Shown here in pieces: positions 52,366-62,788 of a stretch of 64,000 bases of DNA (positions are counted from its first letter, which is position 1; every line of letters begins with the position of its first letter). Under the pieces are notes generated by a model, which did not search any database, was not told where the DNA came from, and worked only from the letters and a program-made list of their open reading frames with translations. The translations under genes were made by a program, and so were the position numbers. This DNA comes from Marininema mesophilum (GTDB taxonomy: Bacteria; Bacillota; Bacilli; Thermoactinomycetales; DSM-45169): positions 62,001-126,000 of the forward strand of contig NZ_FNNQ01000001.1 in the NCBI RefSeq assembly GCF_900106775.1, in the 5' to 3' direction.

Positions 52366-54147
52366 TTACCGATTAGGTGGGGGCTCTGCATCCCGCCCTT
52401 TTTTAGAATCTGCAATCCAGACTTTCACCACACCATCTCGTTTCACGCGCTCGCCAGGCGCAGGATCCGTGGCAAATACTTTCCCCCGCGGCGTTCCTGG
52501 CTTTGGCCAGAAGATCAGTTTCGTACGGAGTCCACTACCCCCTATACTGCTCTGAAATTTTCCAACCAAGTTAGGTACTTTCACCGTTCCATTTTTATCG
52601 TTCACATACAACGTAATCGACTCATTACTTTTTACGGAGCTCCCTGAACTAGGGGTCTGCTTATATACTTCGCCTTCTCCATATTTGGAGTCATAGCCTT
52701 CTCTAGCGATATTAACATTTTGGAAACCCTTTTCCCGCAGCTTCTTTTTTGCAGCGCGCACCTTTAATCCTACTGTGCTAACCATCTTCCCGCTATTCGA
52801 GCCGGAACTGACGAAGAGGTCCACTCCGGACCCCTTCTCGACCTCTCTGCCTGCTTCTTCACCCTGTCGAACTACTGTATTTTTTTTGGCTGAATTAAAA
52901 ACAGATTCGACTTTGCCTATATTGAGGTCTTCATCTTTTAAGACCGCTTTCGCCTCAGCCACCGTTCTCCCTTTTAAATCAGGAACTTCAGCACTATTAT
53001 TAAAAACACCCCACACCGCATCAAAACCAAGCAAAGCAAGACATATAATTACAATCATTGTAAAGAGACCAAAGAGCACTTTTTGCCACCAAGGCATGTT
53101 GGTTTGCACATTTTCTAGCCATACAACCGTCCGCTCGAGTACGGTTTTATCTTTATCTGCAGGAACATTTCGTAAACGCTCCAAATTTGCCAGCGTTTCT
53201 TGTCCTACCTGAGAGCGTTGGGATTCTTCACTCGAACGCACACCGATGCCACTATTTACTGTATTCATCGGCTTTGTTGCTAAATCATCTCCATCTACTG
53301 TACGCCAGCGTGGCTCATCCATCGAGTTTCCTGTATTAAAAACAGCATCGATATCCTGCTTCATCCCACGCACCGATGGATAACGATCATCTGGATCTTT
53401 CTCCAGTGCCCTAATGATAATATCCCGGATTTGGGGAGGAATATTCGGGTTGAGTTGAGAAGGGTCCATTGCTGGTTCCTGTAAATGTTTCATCGCGATG
53501 GAAATCGCGGAATCACCATCAAAGGGAAGCTCCCCTGTTACCATCTCATATAGGATTACACCAAGGGAATAAATATCCGATTTCGCACTAATCATACTGC
53601 CACGAGCTTGTTCTGGAGAGAAATAATGAACCGAGCCCATCACCGATCCTGCTTGGGTAATAGTAGAAGAACTTGTCGCACGGGCAATTCCAAAATCCGT
53701 CACCTTGGCCCGACCATTATAACCAAGGAGAATATTATGAGGTTTCACATCCCGGTGAACAATTTCGTTTTCATGGGCGTGTGCTAACGCGTCACAGATT
53801 TGAGAGGCAATTGAGACGATCTCTTCTGCTGTGAGAGGGCTGTATTGCTGAATATACTCTTTCAGCGTGGGACCCTCAATATATTCCATCACTATGTAGT
53901 GGGTGTGGTTTTCCTGACCAACATCATAAACCCCCACCACATTAGGATGAGATAGACTGGCGGCGGCTTGGGCTTCACGGCTAAATCTTCGCACAAATTC
54001 CGAATCATTAGAGAGGCTCTCATTCAACACTTTAATGGCAACATAACGGTTTAACAGAACATCCAGAGCCTTATATACCACAGCCATGCCACCGCCACCT
54101 ACTCGACTAACTACCTCATAGCGGCTTCCTAACTTCCTGCCTTCCAC
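52366..54147 (-). CDS. prkC: Serine/threonine protein kinase PrkC with PASTA domains
   Basis: Transmembrane kinase that senses cell-wall fragments; in B. subtilis it promotes germination in response to muropeptides. Kinase domain (about 10-270): GGGGMAVVYKALD, VAIKVL, HRDVKPHNILLG, DFGIARATS. One membrane span at about 345-368 and three PASTA repeats (about 378-441, 446-510, 514-575), beginning VPDLKGRTVAEAK, VGLKVRAAKKKL and VPNLVGKFQSS. Length is 593 residues. It is 31 bp downstream of its phosphatase. Confidence 0.97.
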   Translation of the reverse strand: MEGRKLGSRYEVVSRVGGGGMAVVYKALDVLLNRYVAIKVLNESLSNDSEFVRRFSREAQAAASLSHPNVVGVYDVGQENHTHYIVMEYIEGPTLKEYIQQYSPLTAEEIVSIASQICDALAHAHENEIVHRDVKPHNILLGYNGRAKVTDFGIARATSSSTITQAGSVMGSVHYFSPEQARGSMISAKSDIYSLGVILYEMVTGELPFDGDSAISIAMKHLQEPAMDPSQLNPNIPPQIRDIIIRALEKDPDDRYPSVRGMKQDIDAVFNTGNSMDEPRWRTVDGDDLATKPMNTVNSGIGVRSSEESQRSQVGQETLANLERLRNVPADKDKTVLERTVVWLENVQTNMPWWQKVLFGLFTMIVIICLALLGFDAVWGVFNNSAEVPDLKGRTVAEAKAVLKDEDLNIGKVESVFNSAKKNTVVRQGEEAGREVEKGSGVDLFVSSGSNSGKMVSTVGLKVRAAKKKLREKGFQNVNIAREGYDSKYGEGEVYKQTPSSGSSVKSNESITLYVNDKNGTVKVPNLVGKFQSSIGGSGLRTKLIFWPKPGTPRGKVFATDPAPGERVKRDGVVKVWIADSKKGRDAEPPPNR

Positions 54148-54178
54148 GGTTATCTCACCTCACCCTCCTGTACAGTTT

Positions 54179-54931
54179 CTAGTTCGTCGATTGGATAGAT
54201 CCGTCATGTTTTATAAGGATGACCGAAATATTATCTGTCCCTCCAGCTTCTAATGCTCGTTCTAATAGAAGATCTGCCTTCTTAGACAGAGGAAGATTCG
54301 CCGTAAGTACAATTCCCACTTCGTCGACCTCCACCATATTAGAAAGGCCATCGGAGCAGATCATTAGTATATCCCCTTCATACCAAGGAGTAACGATAAT
54401 ATCCGGCTCTACTTCATCGTTGGTACCTACAGCACGTACGATAACATTGCGCTGAGGATGAACCTTTGCTTCTTCTTCTGTGATCTCACCATGCTTTTTT
54501 AGGACATTGACGAGAGAATGATCCTCAGTTAATTGATAAAGACCATCCTCATGTAGAAGATAAGCGCGACTGTCTCCAATATGAGACAGTACAATCTCAT
54601 CATCCCCTAGCACAGCGGTAATGGTCGTCGTTCCCATTCCCTGTAATTTACTGTTATTGGAAGCCATTTCATAAACTTCATGATTTGCTTTTGCTACTGC
54701 CCGTAACGTTAACTTACGAATTTTCTCTGTATCCATGTCCCGCTTAAGATGATGTAGCTCCTCCTTAATAATACGGACGACCGATTGGCTTGCGACATCA
54801 CCCGCTTGATGACCGCCCATACCATCAGCGACAACAGCTACAGGGACGCCATCCTCTGACTCAAATAATCCCACGCTGTCCTCATTATGATCACGTACAC
54901 GCCCTTTATGGGTATGCCATGCATTTTCCAT
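54179..54931 (-). CDS. prpC: PP2C-type serine/threonine phosphatase (PrpC/Stp)
   Basis: Metal-dependent phosphatase opposing PrkC. Motifs: GRVRDHNEDSVGLFE, VVADGMGGHQAGDVAS, SHIGDSRAYLL, CSDGLSNMV and GGTDNISVILI with the metal-binding Asp residues. Length is 250 residues. Forms the conserved prpC-prkC pair. Confidence 0.97.
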   Translation of the reverse strand: MENAWHTHKGRVRDHNEDSVGLFESEDGVPVAVVADGMGGHQAGDVASQSVVRIIKEELHHLKRDMDTEKIRKLTLRAVAKANHEVYEMASNNSKLQGMGTTTITAVLGDDEIVLSHIGDSRAYLLHEDGLYQLTEDHSLVNVLKKHGEITEEEAKVHPQRNVIVRAVGTNDEVEPDIIVTPWYEGDILMICSDGLSNMVEVDEVGIVLTANLPLSKKADLLLERALEAGGTDNISVILIKHDGSIQSTN

Positions 54932-55131
54932 TCCGGTGACCCCTTTCCCTGCCTGTACGGTGGAACCGCTTCTTAACGAAGGGAGAGGAAGTAGTCCTTT
55001 AAGTTCCCTGTCTTTTTAGTACCAACACCGCACCTCGGAGAAAACTTCACTAAGTTAAACATACACGAAACATCGCTATTGGTCTATATTTAACCAGGTT
55101 GGTTCCGAACGAGGTAGTATTTCTTAATCTA

Positions 55132-56196
55132 TCAGGTTTGGACCTTCTTCTCTTCTTTATCCTTGTGCTTCGCACGAAGCTGACCACAGGCGGCATCGAT
55201 ATCACTACCATGTTCGCGGCGGATGGTTGCATTCACCTTGTAGGATTCCACGATCTTCTGAAAGCGGAAGATCTGATTACGAGATGTACGGGTATAATTT
55301 CGCTCAGGTACAAAGTTAACCGGAATCAAATTAACAAGTGCTCCACTACCTATAAGAAGTTGACCCAACTCATGGGCATGCTCTTCTTGATCGTTCTTAC
55401 CACCAATTAGAGCGTATTCGTAGGTAATCCGTCTCCCCGTCTTCACCGTATAATATTGGCATGCCTCCAAGAGTTCCTCCAGAGGATAGCGGCGACTTAC
55501 TGGCATCAGCTGCCTGCGAAGTTCTTGGTTTGGAGCATGTAAGGAAATGGCCAACACCACCTGTAACTCCTCATCCGCAAACTTGTAAATCGAAGGAACG
55601 ATCCCACTGGTGGAAACCGTGATATGCCGTTGACCAATATTGAGGCCATAGGAATCATTGATCACCCGTATAAACGAAAGAGTCGCGTCGTAATTTTCAA
55701 AGGGTTCACCAATCCCCATAATTACGATGGAATTGACCCGTCCGCCGCCACCCTTACGATCCAAGTATTTTTGAGCCGCCAAGACTTGCGCGACCACTTC
55801 ACCAGCAGTCAGGTTTCTTTTTAGTCCACCAAGGGTAGAAGCACAAAAGGTACATCCCACTCGGCATCCAACTTGAGTCGTAACACAGACGCTATTCCCG
55901 TAATTATGCTGCATAATCACCGTTTCAATGGCATGATGGTCATGCAATTGAAATAGGAATTTCACAGTTCCATCTCGGGATTCCTGAACGGTAAGCGTCT
56001 CAAGGGGATCTAACCAAAATGCCTCATGCAGACTTTCCCGCACTCGCTTGGGAAGGTTGGTCATTTCATTGAAAGAGTCCACCCTTTTTTTATAGAGCCA
56101 ATCCATCACTTGTCCAGCTCGAAAAGCAGGCTCTTTCATTTCTTTCATCCACGCTACCCACTCCGTATGAGTGCGGTCGTATACAGAAGGCTTCAT
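55132..56196 (-). CDS. rlmN: Dual-specificity 23S rRNA/tRNA methyltransferase RlmN
   Basis: Radical-SAM enzyme methylating C2 of A2503 in 23S rRNA and A37 of some tRNAs. The cluster motif is CRVGCTFC. The methyl-carrying Cys is near the C-terminus in SDIDAACGQL. The ATG at 56196 (MKPSVYDRTH) follows GGGAG at about 10 nt; the frame open to 56229 adds unconserved residues. Length is 354 residues. Confidence 0.96.
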   Translation of the reverse strand: MKPSVYDRTHTEWVAWMKEMKEPAFRAGQVMDWLYKKRVDSFNEMTNLPKRVRESLHEAFWLDPLETLTVQESRDGTVKFLFQLHDHHAIETVIMQHNYGNSVCVTTQVGCRVGCTFCASTLGGLKRNLTAGEVVAQVLAAQKYLDRKGGGGRVNSIVIMGIGEPFENYDATLSFIRVINDSYGLNIGQRHITVSTSGIVPSIYKFADEELQVVLAISLHAPNQELRRQLMPVSRRYPLEELLEACQYYTVKTGRRITYEYALIGGKNDQEEHAHELGQLLIGSGALVNLIPVNFVPERNYTRTSRNQIFRFQKIVESYKVNATIRREHGSDIDAACGQLRAKHKDKEEKKVQT

Positions 56197-56416
56197 AACA
56201 GGAAAACTCCCAGCATAAATAAAATACAACCATACCTCAAAACTTTTCTCATTATATCAGTCCGTGTCCGGAAAGAAAAGGGCACTACATAAGGATTTTT
56301 TCCCCGTTTCATGGTTTCTAATGAAACATTTTTGCATAACAAATAAAAGTTTACCCCTTCTTTCAATCTATGCTTTATCCCTCTATTATATACTACTTTT
56401 CATCAAATACAAAAAA

Positions 56417-57550
56417 TTATATTCCTATTCTCACCCCTGGCCGCTTGAGGATAACTTCATATTTAATCGAAACATCCGCTTTAGAGAAATCCTCATCGGT
56501 CCAGTTCATCTCATTCCACCATTTAGGATGAAAGGCTCGAATGCGATTCCCCAGTCCACAAATATCGGAACGAAAGTTTTTTTGCATTATTTTCATAGAG
56601 TTCATTGCCTGATTTTCATAGGCCTTTGCTACGTGATGAGATAATCTATCCAATACCGTGGGTTGATGGAGATCACCTATACATGACTGTTCAACAATGT
56701 CTCCTAACACCTTTATCGTGATTCGAAAAACCGCCCTCCCCTTGCGGTTACCAATACGAATTTTACGCTTCACTGCTGATGGTTTAATAGCAATATAACC
56801 CGGCTTTTCTATACAAAGAGTATTCATTTCCTCCCCCAAAGTTCCATCATGGAGTTGCACCACTGATCGAGATTCTATCCGATTAAGAGTGCCTAGCATC
56901 TTTGTCCCTTTAAAAACGGCTAACCCTTCCCATTTTACTGTATGACCGTCAGCACTCAAGTAATTGAGCGCAGGTTCTTTAGCCGGATTGGCTTTATCAG
57001 TATAAAAACGGTTTAATCCCCTATGTTCTAAAATTAAGCGATCTCCGATTTTATCTTTTAGAAACGCAATAACATATTCAGCTGCCACTCGCTCTGGTGA
57101 TTTTACCTTCAAAAAATGCTGAGCATCTCCTTTTGCAACGATCATAAACTCTCTTCGCCTAAACTCTGGATCGCGACCAAAGGCATCTAATAGTTTAGAG
57201 ATGCCTTTTTTAGCAAGCTGCTCGCCGATAATAATAAGACGAGTATCTCCGAAAGTGAGGTGTTGGTTCGACTGATAGTAAACATCACTGACAGCATCGG
57301 AGAAGGTATGCCCGCGTCCTGTTAAGATTTGCGCCGGCACTGCGCCACTTCCGTCAGAACCCGCTGCCGTGTTATTTACGGGAATAGGTATCTCCATGTT
57401 GACAACAAGTTGATCCTTATCACCCTTATCCTGATCGACAGCTACCGCGGTCACCGATAATCGTTCTTCAAGTTCTTGTGAATCCCAACATCCTCCTAAG
57501 GGTAAACAGACCAAGATAACTGGCAAAATTTTAAGAAGGTGAAGACGCAT
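56417..57550 (-). CDS. gerC: Spore germination lipoprotein GerC family
   Basis: C subunit of a GerA-type germinant receptor. A lipoprotein signal MRLHLLKILPVILVCLPLGG ends at the Cys of LGGCWDSQELEER, as in Ger(x)C proteins. The ATG at 57550 follows GAAGGAGGAAGAAC; the frame open to 57607 overlaps gerB and is rejected. Length is 377 residues. No terminator was found in the 220 bp after it. Confidence 0.94.
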   Translation of the reverse strand: MRLHLLKILPVILVCLPLGGCWDSQELEERLSVTAVAVDQDKGDKDQLVVNMEIPIPVNNTAAGSDGSGAVPAQILTGRGHTFSDAVSDVYYQSNQHLTFGDTRLIIIGEQLAKKGISKLLDAFGRDPEFRRREFMIVAKGDAQHFLKVKSPERVAAEYVIAFLKDKIGDRLILEHRGLNRFYTDKANPAKEPALNYLSADGHTVKWEGLAVFKGTKMLGTLNRIESRSVVQLHDGTLGEEMNTLCIEKPGYIAIKPSAVKRKIRIGNRKGRAVFRITIKVLGDIVEQSCIGDLHQPTVLDRLSHHVAKAYENQAMNSMKIMQKNFRSDICGLGNRIRAFHPKWWNEMNWTDEDFSKADVSIKYEVILKRPGVRIGI

Positions 57551-58679
57551 GTTCTTCCTCCTTCCTTCGCCCACGCACAGCCAATAAGATGAAAAAAATC
57601 CCAACAACGAGCAGGATGACGATCATCTCCGTAATACTTGCCCATCGGCTCCATTTCCATAATTTATAAATGTTGGCTGGATATTGGGCTAAAAAACACA
57701 CGATGAAACCGTAGATGATTGCCACCCATATACGTCTTTTCTCTTTTAATTGGAGATAGGTCATCGCCAACTCGACGGCGGCACCAAAGATAACAATGAT
57801 GGTCGTAAATATATTGATCATCCACATAACAATAAAAAGCGCATCAAAACGGTCTAGGATTTCACCAGGAACAAAAACCCCCTTAACATCCTCGATGGTG
57901 GGATAAACCAGATGGTCCACTTCCCAAGCTCCAAAGGCATCTATAGAGGATACCACCGTTAACCAAAAAAATAAGGTAGCGACGAGAATGGCCACCCCAT
58001 GAGTACGAGTTGATTTTTCTGGTTGTTGGAAAAAAGCCATATATACAAATAAAACGCTATATCCGCTAAAGGAGCACATCGTAATAAGCACACCTTTGAG
58101 TACATCTTTCCAGTCACACTGAAACATTGGGAGCAGGTTAAGAAGATCCCCATTAGCAAACGCTCCCAAAAACAAAGGGATTGCAAGATAAACGAATGGA
58201 GTCAAAAACTCAGTAATCCGAGCGATAATCACTAATTTATTGCTAACGGCTACTGCAGATACCGCGACGATAGTGGCCATTAGTACGAGCTGAGGCGTAT
58301 CTGGTAACACATAAGCGTCAAGTACTTCAGCAAAACCACGTGTCACAGTAGAGGATATCCACAGCCATAATCCTCCTAATACGAGAGTAAAAGGAAGGGC
58401 CAAAAATTTGCCCATCCACCGTCGCTTCTTGTTACCCAGGACACTCTCAGTAAATTGAATCACATTTTGACGGGGAATTTTCTGCATTAGAGCGCCAATC
58501 ACCCACACGAGACCAAAAACAAGGGCTCCACTAATGAAAACGATCCAGATACTATCTATACCACCCACCTCTGCACCCTCTCGAGGCAGCACAAGCACTT
58601 GAATCCCTACTATACATGAAAAGAGTAGATTGTATACTTGATAATCCGTAATTGTATCATCATGGTTGTTTTTGCCCAC
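57531..58679 (-). CDS. gerB: Spore germination permease GerB family
   Basis: B subunit of the germinant receptor, an amino-acid-permease-like protein with about ten membrane segments (382 residues). The opening ITDYQVYNLLFSCIVGIQVL is typical. The GTG start at 58679 follows GAGGTGAAATCTG and overlaps gerA by 20 bp; the gene overlaps gerC by 20 bp. Confidence 0.94.
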   Translation of the reverse strand: MGKNNHDDTITDYQVYNLLFSCIVGIQVLVLPREGAEVGGIDSIWIVFISGALVFGLVWVIGALMQKIPRQNVIQFTESVLGNKKRRWMGKFLALPFTLVLGGLWLWISSTVTRGFAEVLDAYVLPDTPQLVLMATIVAVSAVAVSNKLVIIARITEFLTPFVYLAIPLFLGAFANGDLLNLLPMFQCDWKDVLKGVLITMCSFSGYSVLFVYMAFFQQPEKSTRTHGVAILVATLFFWLTVVSSIDAFGAWEVDHLVYPTIEDVKGVFVPGEILDRFDALFIVMWMINIFTTIIVIFGAAVELAMTYLQLKEKRRIWVAIIYGFIVCFLAQYPANIYKLWKWSRWASITEMIVILLVVGIFFILLAVRGRRKEEEHASSPS

Positions 58680-60252
58680 CAGATTTCACCTCTTCCTCTC
58701 GTTTGTCATTTTCAGCACGAAAGATTACTGGGCGCTGATTCATATATTGCCACGGAACACGTATGAAACTATCTTTTAAATCGGACAAGCGCAATGGACT
58801 AAAGGGAGCCATGTAAGGCACATTAAATGAACGCAGTTTAAGTAAATGGATAAGGATTATAAAACTTAAGAGAATAACCCCAAATAAACCAAAAATCCCT
58901 GCGGACATTATTATTGGGAAACGTAAAAGACGGAGAGAAATCGCCGCATTATAGCTGGGAGTAGCATAGGAACTAATCGTTGTTAACCCAACAATAATTA
59001 CCATTAAAGGGGAGACCAAACCTGCGGTCACCGCAGCCTGCCCAACGACTAACGCCCCAACGATCCCAATGGTTGGGCCAAGCAGGCCTGGTAAGCGAAT
59101 ACTCGCTTCTCGCAATATCTCTACGCTCAATTCCATGATTAAAGCCTCTATAATGGATGGAAAGGGTACCGTCTCTCTTCCAGCAGAAGCAGCGATGGTC
59201 AGCTGTGGTGGAATCATCTCCGGATGAAAGGAAATGAAGGAGATATAGAGGGCGGGTAGAGAAAGTGAGATCAGTAAGCTGAGTAAGCGAATCAATCGAA
59301 TAAACGTACCAATAAGATATCGTTCATAGTAATCATCTGGGCTATTATAAAACTGGGAGAAAATTGCTGGAGCAATAAGAACATTGGGGGTTCCCTCCAC
59401 AATCACTGCCACTTTTCCTTCCAATAGATGAGCGACAACCGTATCGGGCCTCTCGGTATTTTGTATGGTAGGAAAAATGGACCAAACATTATCTTGAATC
59501 ATCTCCTCGATATAGCCACTTTCCAGAATTCCATCGATATTAATTGCTTCAATTCGTTTTACTACTTCTTCTACAAGTTCGTTCTCAGCAAGACCGTCAA
59601 GGTAGGCGACGGAAATGGGTGTTTTTGTCCGTTTACCCACGGTCATCCCTTTCATACGTAGATCTGGATCCTGTAACCGCTGCCGAACAAGGGCCGTATT
59701 GACACGCATGGACTCGACAAAGCCTTCTCTAGAACCACGAATGACTGTTTCAGACCGAGGATCACTAACCGACCGCCGGTGAGGCCCTTTTAAACCAATG
59801 ATAAATCCCTCTGCATATCCATCCACAAAGAGCGCAACGTTGCCACCCAAGGTGTTGTTTACCAAATCCTCCATCTTTGTTATCCGTTTTACGTCCCCAA
59901 ATTGTATAAGGCTTTGATCGACAGCTTCTAACAGATCTTTCTTCGTATCAAGGGTTTTTCCCATCAGCATTAAGGGTTCAAATACATTTTCATCGATTCC
60001 AGCAGTAAGGCTCATCCCATCGAAATAAATAAGTCCTGCTTTGCACTCCGTGGTATATTGAATCGTAAAACGACGGACGATTAAATCATTGCTATTTTTC
60101 TTGTCAAGAAGGGTTTCAAAGTAGTCTAAATTAGCTTCGACATCCGAGGATATCGAAACTCCGTCTACCCGATCTTTTTGCTTTTTCTTTGCATTTTGTT
60201 GGAGGACGTCGTTTTTACGGCGTTTCCGTAGACGTCGAATCCGTTTTATCAT
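58660..60252 (-). CDS. gerA: Spore germination protein GerA family
   Basis: A subunit of the germinant receptor: cytoplasmic-side N-terminal domain (about 40-290) and a C-terminal membrane domain (about 310-490). Family motifs LFVDGYAEGFIIGLKGPHRR and ASIRLPGLLGPTIGIVGALV are present. A very basic N-terminus (IKRIRRLRKRRKN) and a long charged end are usual. Length is 530 residues. First gene of a three-gene operon; its promoter, expected to be sigma G, must lie in 60253-60340, where I see no clear match. Confidence 0.95.
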   Translation of the reverse strand: MIKRIRRLRKRRKNDVLQQNAKKKQKDRVDGVSISSDVEANLDYFETLLDKKNSNDLIVRRFTIQYTTECKAGLIYFDGMSLTAGIDENVFEPLMLMGKTLDTKKDLLEAVDQSLIQFGDVKRITKMEDLVNNTLGGNVALFVDGYAEGFIIGLKGPHRRSVSDPRSETVIRGSREGFVESMRVNTALVRQRLQDPDLRMKGMTVGKRTKTPISVAYLDGLAENELVEEVVKRIEAINIDGILESGYIEEMIQDNVWSIFPTIQNTERPDTVVAHLLEGKVAVIVEGTPNVLIAPAIFSQFYNSPDDYYERYLIGTFIRLIRLLSLLISLSLPALYISFISFHPEMIPPQLTIAASAGRETVPFPSIIEALIMELSVEILREASIRLPGLLGPTIGIVGALVVGQAAVTAGLVSPLMVIIVGLTTISSYATPSYNAAISLRLLRFPIIMSAGIFGLFGVILLSFIILIHLLKLRSFNVPYMAPFSPLRLSDLKDSFIRVPWQYMNQRPVIFRAENDKREEEVKSGGQKQP

Positions 60253-60340
60253 TATCCATCACCACATCCTTACACTCCCCCTAAGACAAAAAAAGCATAC
60301 TAAACAAAAATAAGATCATCCCTTTATCCAATTTTCCCAT

Positions 60341-60370
60341 AAAAAAAGCCGTTCTCATCAAGAGAACGGC
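60341..60370 (-). terminator. Terminator of priA-def-fmt-rsmB
   Basis: GCCGTTCTC / GAGAACGGC, followed by TTTTTTT on the minus strand. It isolates the gerA operon from the upstream genes. Confidence 0.92.
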
Positions 60371-60457
60371 ACCTACAGAGATCAGGAATTATTTAATTAA
60401 GACCTTTTGGATGGAAAGGCGGTTACACTGCCTTTCAATTGGAACACTCAGTCGAAG

Positions 60458-61831
60458 TTATGTCTCTGCTCGCTTTACCATACGAGAGATAAAAAAACCG
60501 TCACTTCGAAAATGGTGAGGGAGAATTTGTATGCTTCCCTCACGAAGAAGTGCTTTGCTTTTTACTTTGGGTAAGAGCTTTTCTTCAATTCGCTCATCCA
60601 ATTGGAACGTGTCGTTACGTGCCAAGAAAGCAGCCACTTGCTCTTCATTCTCTCTCGGTTCTATCGTACAAGTACTGTAGACAAGCACCCCTTCTGGGGC
60701 GACTAAGCTCGCCGCCGCATCTAACAATTCGGCTTGTAAACCTACGAGATCTTCAATCTCAGTCGCTTCCTTCGACCACTTGATATCCGGTTTTCGCCGG
60801 ATCACTCCCAAACCAGAACAAGGTGCATCCAGCAATACAAAGTCAAATAAGCCATCCACTTTTTCTGGCAAGGTACGTAGATCTTCCTGACGCGTCTTTA
60901 CCATCGTCAAACCGAGTCGATTGACATTGGCACGAATTAACGCCACTTTGTGACCATGAATATCACAAGAGAGAAGCTCACCTTCATTGCCCATCTGTTC
61001 CGCAAGATGTGTCGTTTTCCCACCTGGTGCAGCACAACCATCCAACCCACGTTGTCCTGGAGCAGGACCTACGACTTCAGCAACTAACATGGAGCTTTCA
61101 TCTTGAATGGAGTACCATCCCTCTTGATAACGGGCATGGAGGGCTGGATTTCCGCCTCCCTGAAAAACGATGCCTTGTGTAGCGATCTCAGAAGGAGCGA
61201 TCTTCGCTTCGGGATAGGCTTCTTGTAAATAGTGAATCAAAGCCTGACGGTCGGTTTTAAGAGGATTGGTACGAAGCGTAATCGCTGGGGGCTCGTTATT
61301 GGCGGTTAATATGGCCGTAGCGGTCTCACGTCCATAACTTTCTACCCAGCGACGTACCATCCATTCAGGATGGGAATAAAGAAGAGCTAACTGGCCAATA
61401 TCCTGGGGCAAGTCAGGGAGATTCCATTCTGATCTCCGCCGTAGATACCCGCGCATAACTCCGTTAACCAAGCCGGATATCCCTTTATGACCACGATTTT
61501 TCGCCTGATTAACCGTCTCATGTACCGCAGCCCGAGAGGGAATCCGATCCAGATAACGAAGTTGGTACAAGCCCATGCGTAGAAGCTGGCGAACCCACAT
61601 TTCTAGCGAATGAACTCCTTTTTTTACAAGGGCATTGAGAATCCAATCGAGGGTATTACGACGTTGAGTCGTACCATATACCAGTTCAGTCACCAACCCA
61701 CGATCACGGGTATCATTCAGTGAACTTTTTTTCAGTCGATCATTGAGAAGAAGGTTGATATATGCCCCTCTTTCCTCGGTTGCAATCAGGATATCTAACG
61801 CGACATCCCGTGCTGATTCAAGCTGACCCAT
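60458..61831 (-). CDS. rsmB: 16S rRNA (cytosine-967-C5)-methyltransferase RsmB
   Basis: N-terminal NusB-like RNA-binding domain (about 5-135) and C-terminal SAM domain with GLDGCAAPGGKTTHLAEQM, DAPCSGLGVIRRKPDIKW (PC motif) and STCTIEPRENEEQV (TC motif) carrying the two catalytic Cys. The ATG overlaps the fmt stop (TGATG). Length is 457 residues. Confidence 0.97.
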   Translation of the reverse strand: MGQLESARDVALDILIATEERGAYINLLLNDRLKKSSLNDTRDRGLVTELVYGTTQRRNTLDWILNALVKKGVHSLEMWVRQLLRMGLYQLRYLDRIPSRAAVHETVNQAKNRGHKGISGLVNGVMRGYLRRRSEWNLPDLPQDIGQLALLYSHPEWMVRRWVESYGRETATAILTANNEPPAITLRTNPLKTDRQALIHYLQEAYPEAKIAPSEIATQGIVFQGGGNPALHARYQEGWYSIQDESSMLVAEVVGPAPGQRGLDGCAAPGGKTTHLAEQMGNEGELLSCDIHGHKVALIRANVNRLGLTMVKTRQEDLRTLPEKVDGLFDFVLLDAPCSGLGVIRRKPDIKWSKEATEIEDLVGLQAELLDAAASLVAPEGVLVYSTCTIEPRENEEQVAAFLARNDTFQLDERIEEKLLPKVKSKALLREGSIQILPHHFRSDGFFISRMVKRAET

Positions 61832-62784
61832 CAACAATCCCCCAAACGGGTCCCAGGCTTCATCGGCCGGCCCCGTAAAAGTTGCTCTGCTGTCATTGCT
61901 TTTTTACCAGCGGGTTGTAGCTCGGTGATCACAAGAGCTCCATCTCCCGTAGCAACTACAATTCCATCCCCACCTGCGCGCAGAATCGTCCCCGGTAATT
62001 GTGTGACGGGCTCGTCCAATTCATGGGCTCGCCAAATTTTTAAGGGCTTTCCTTCCCAGAAGGTAAAGGCGACGGGCCATGGATGTAATCCGCGTACTTG
62101 GTTGGTCAACTGCCGAGCACTTTTCTGCCAATGAATCTCTTCATCTTCGCGACGAATGTTAGGAGAATAAGTAACCTCATCGGTATTCTGTGGACGTGCT
62201 ACAATCTCTCCTTTTAGGAGATCAGGGATCGTCTCCAGCAATAATTCGGCTCCCAATACGGATAACTTATTGTGAAGTGTACCCACATCATCCGACTCTT
62301 CAATCGGGATGCTTGACTGGCTGAGAATATCCCCCGCGTCCAATGCCTCCACCATATACATAATGGTAATTCCCGTCTCCTTCTCCCCAGCGATCAAAGC
62401 ATGGTGAATCGGAGCCCCTCCACGATATTTGGGCAACAACGAAGCATGGACATTGATGCAACCCAAGCGCGGTACATCGAGTAAGGATTTTGGTAGGATC
62501 TGGCCATAGGCCGCCGTTACGATAAGGTCAGGCTCAAAGGCAAGTACCTTTGCCAATGATTCTGGTGCACGCAACCTTTCCGGTTGTAAGACAGGGATTT
62601 CTAATTCAACGGCTTCCTGTTTCACAGGAGAAGGTGTAAGCTCCCGCTTTCGCCCACGGGGACGATCTGGCTGAGTTACCACTGCAACGACATTGCCACC
62701 CGCTTCAGCAAGGGATTTCAAGGAGGGGACTGCAAAATTGGGTGTACCCATGAATACGATTCGAATTTGATTTATTTCACTCAT
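61831..62784 (-). CDS. fmt: Methionyl-tRNA formyltransferase
   Basis: Formylates initiator Met-tRNA with 10-formyl-tetrahydrofolate. VFMGTPNFAVPSLKSL opens the fold, and HASLLPKYRGGAPIHHA holds the catalytic Asn/His/Asp region (Asn precedes in CINVHAS). The ATG at 62784 (MSEINQ) follows GGGGAGTGAGTGG and lies 4 bp after the def stop. Length is 317 residues. Confidence 0.97.
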   Translation of the reverse strand: MSEINQIRIVFMGTPNFAVPSLKSLAEAGGNVVAVVTQPDRPRGRKRELTPSPVKQEAVELEIPVLQPERLRAPESLAKVLAFEPDLIVTAAYGQILPKSLLDVPRLGCINVHASLLPKYRGGAPIHHALIAGEKETGITIMYMVEALDAGDILSQSSIPIEESDDVGTLHNKLSVLGAELLLETIPDLLKGEIVARPQNTDEVTYSPNIRREDEEIHWQKSARQLTNQVRGLHPWPVAFTFWEGKPLKIWRAHELDEPVTQLPGTILRAGGDGIVVATGDGALVITELQPAGKKAMTAEQLLRGRPMKPGTRLGDC

Positions 62785-62788
62785 CCAC

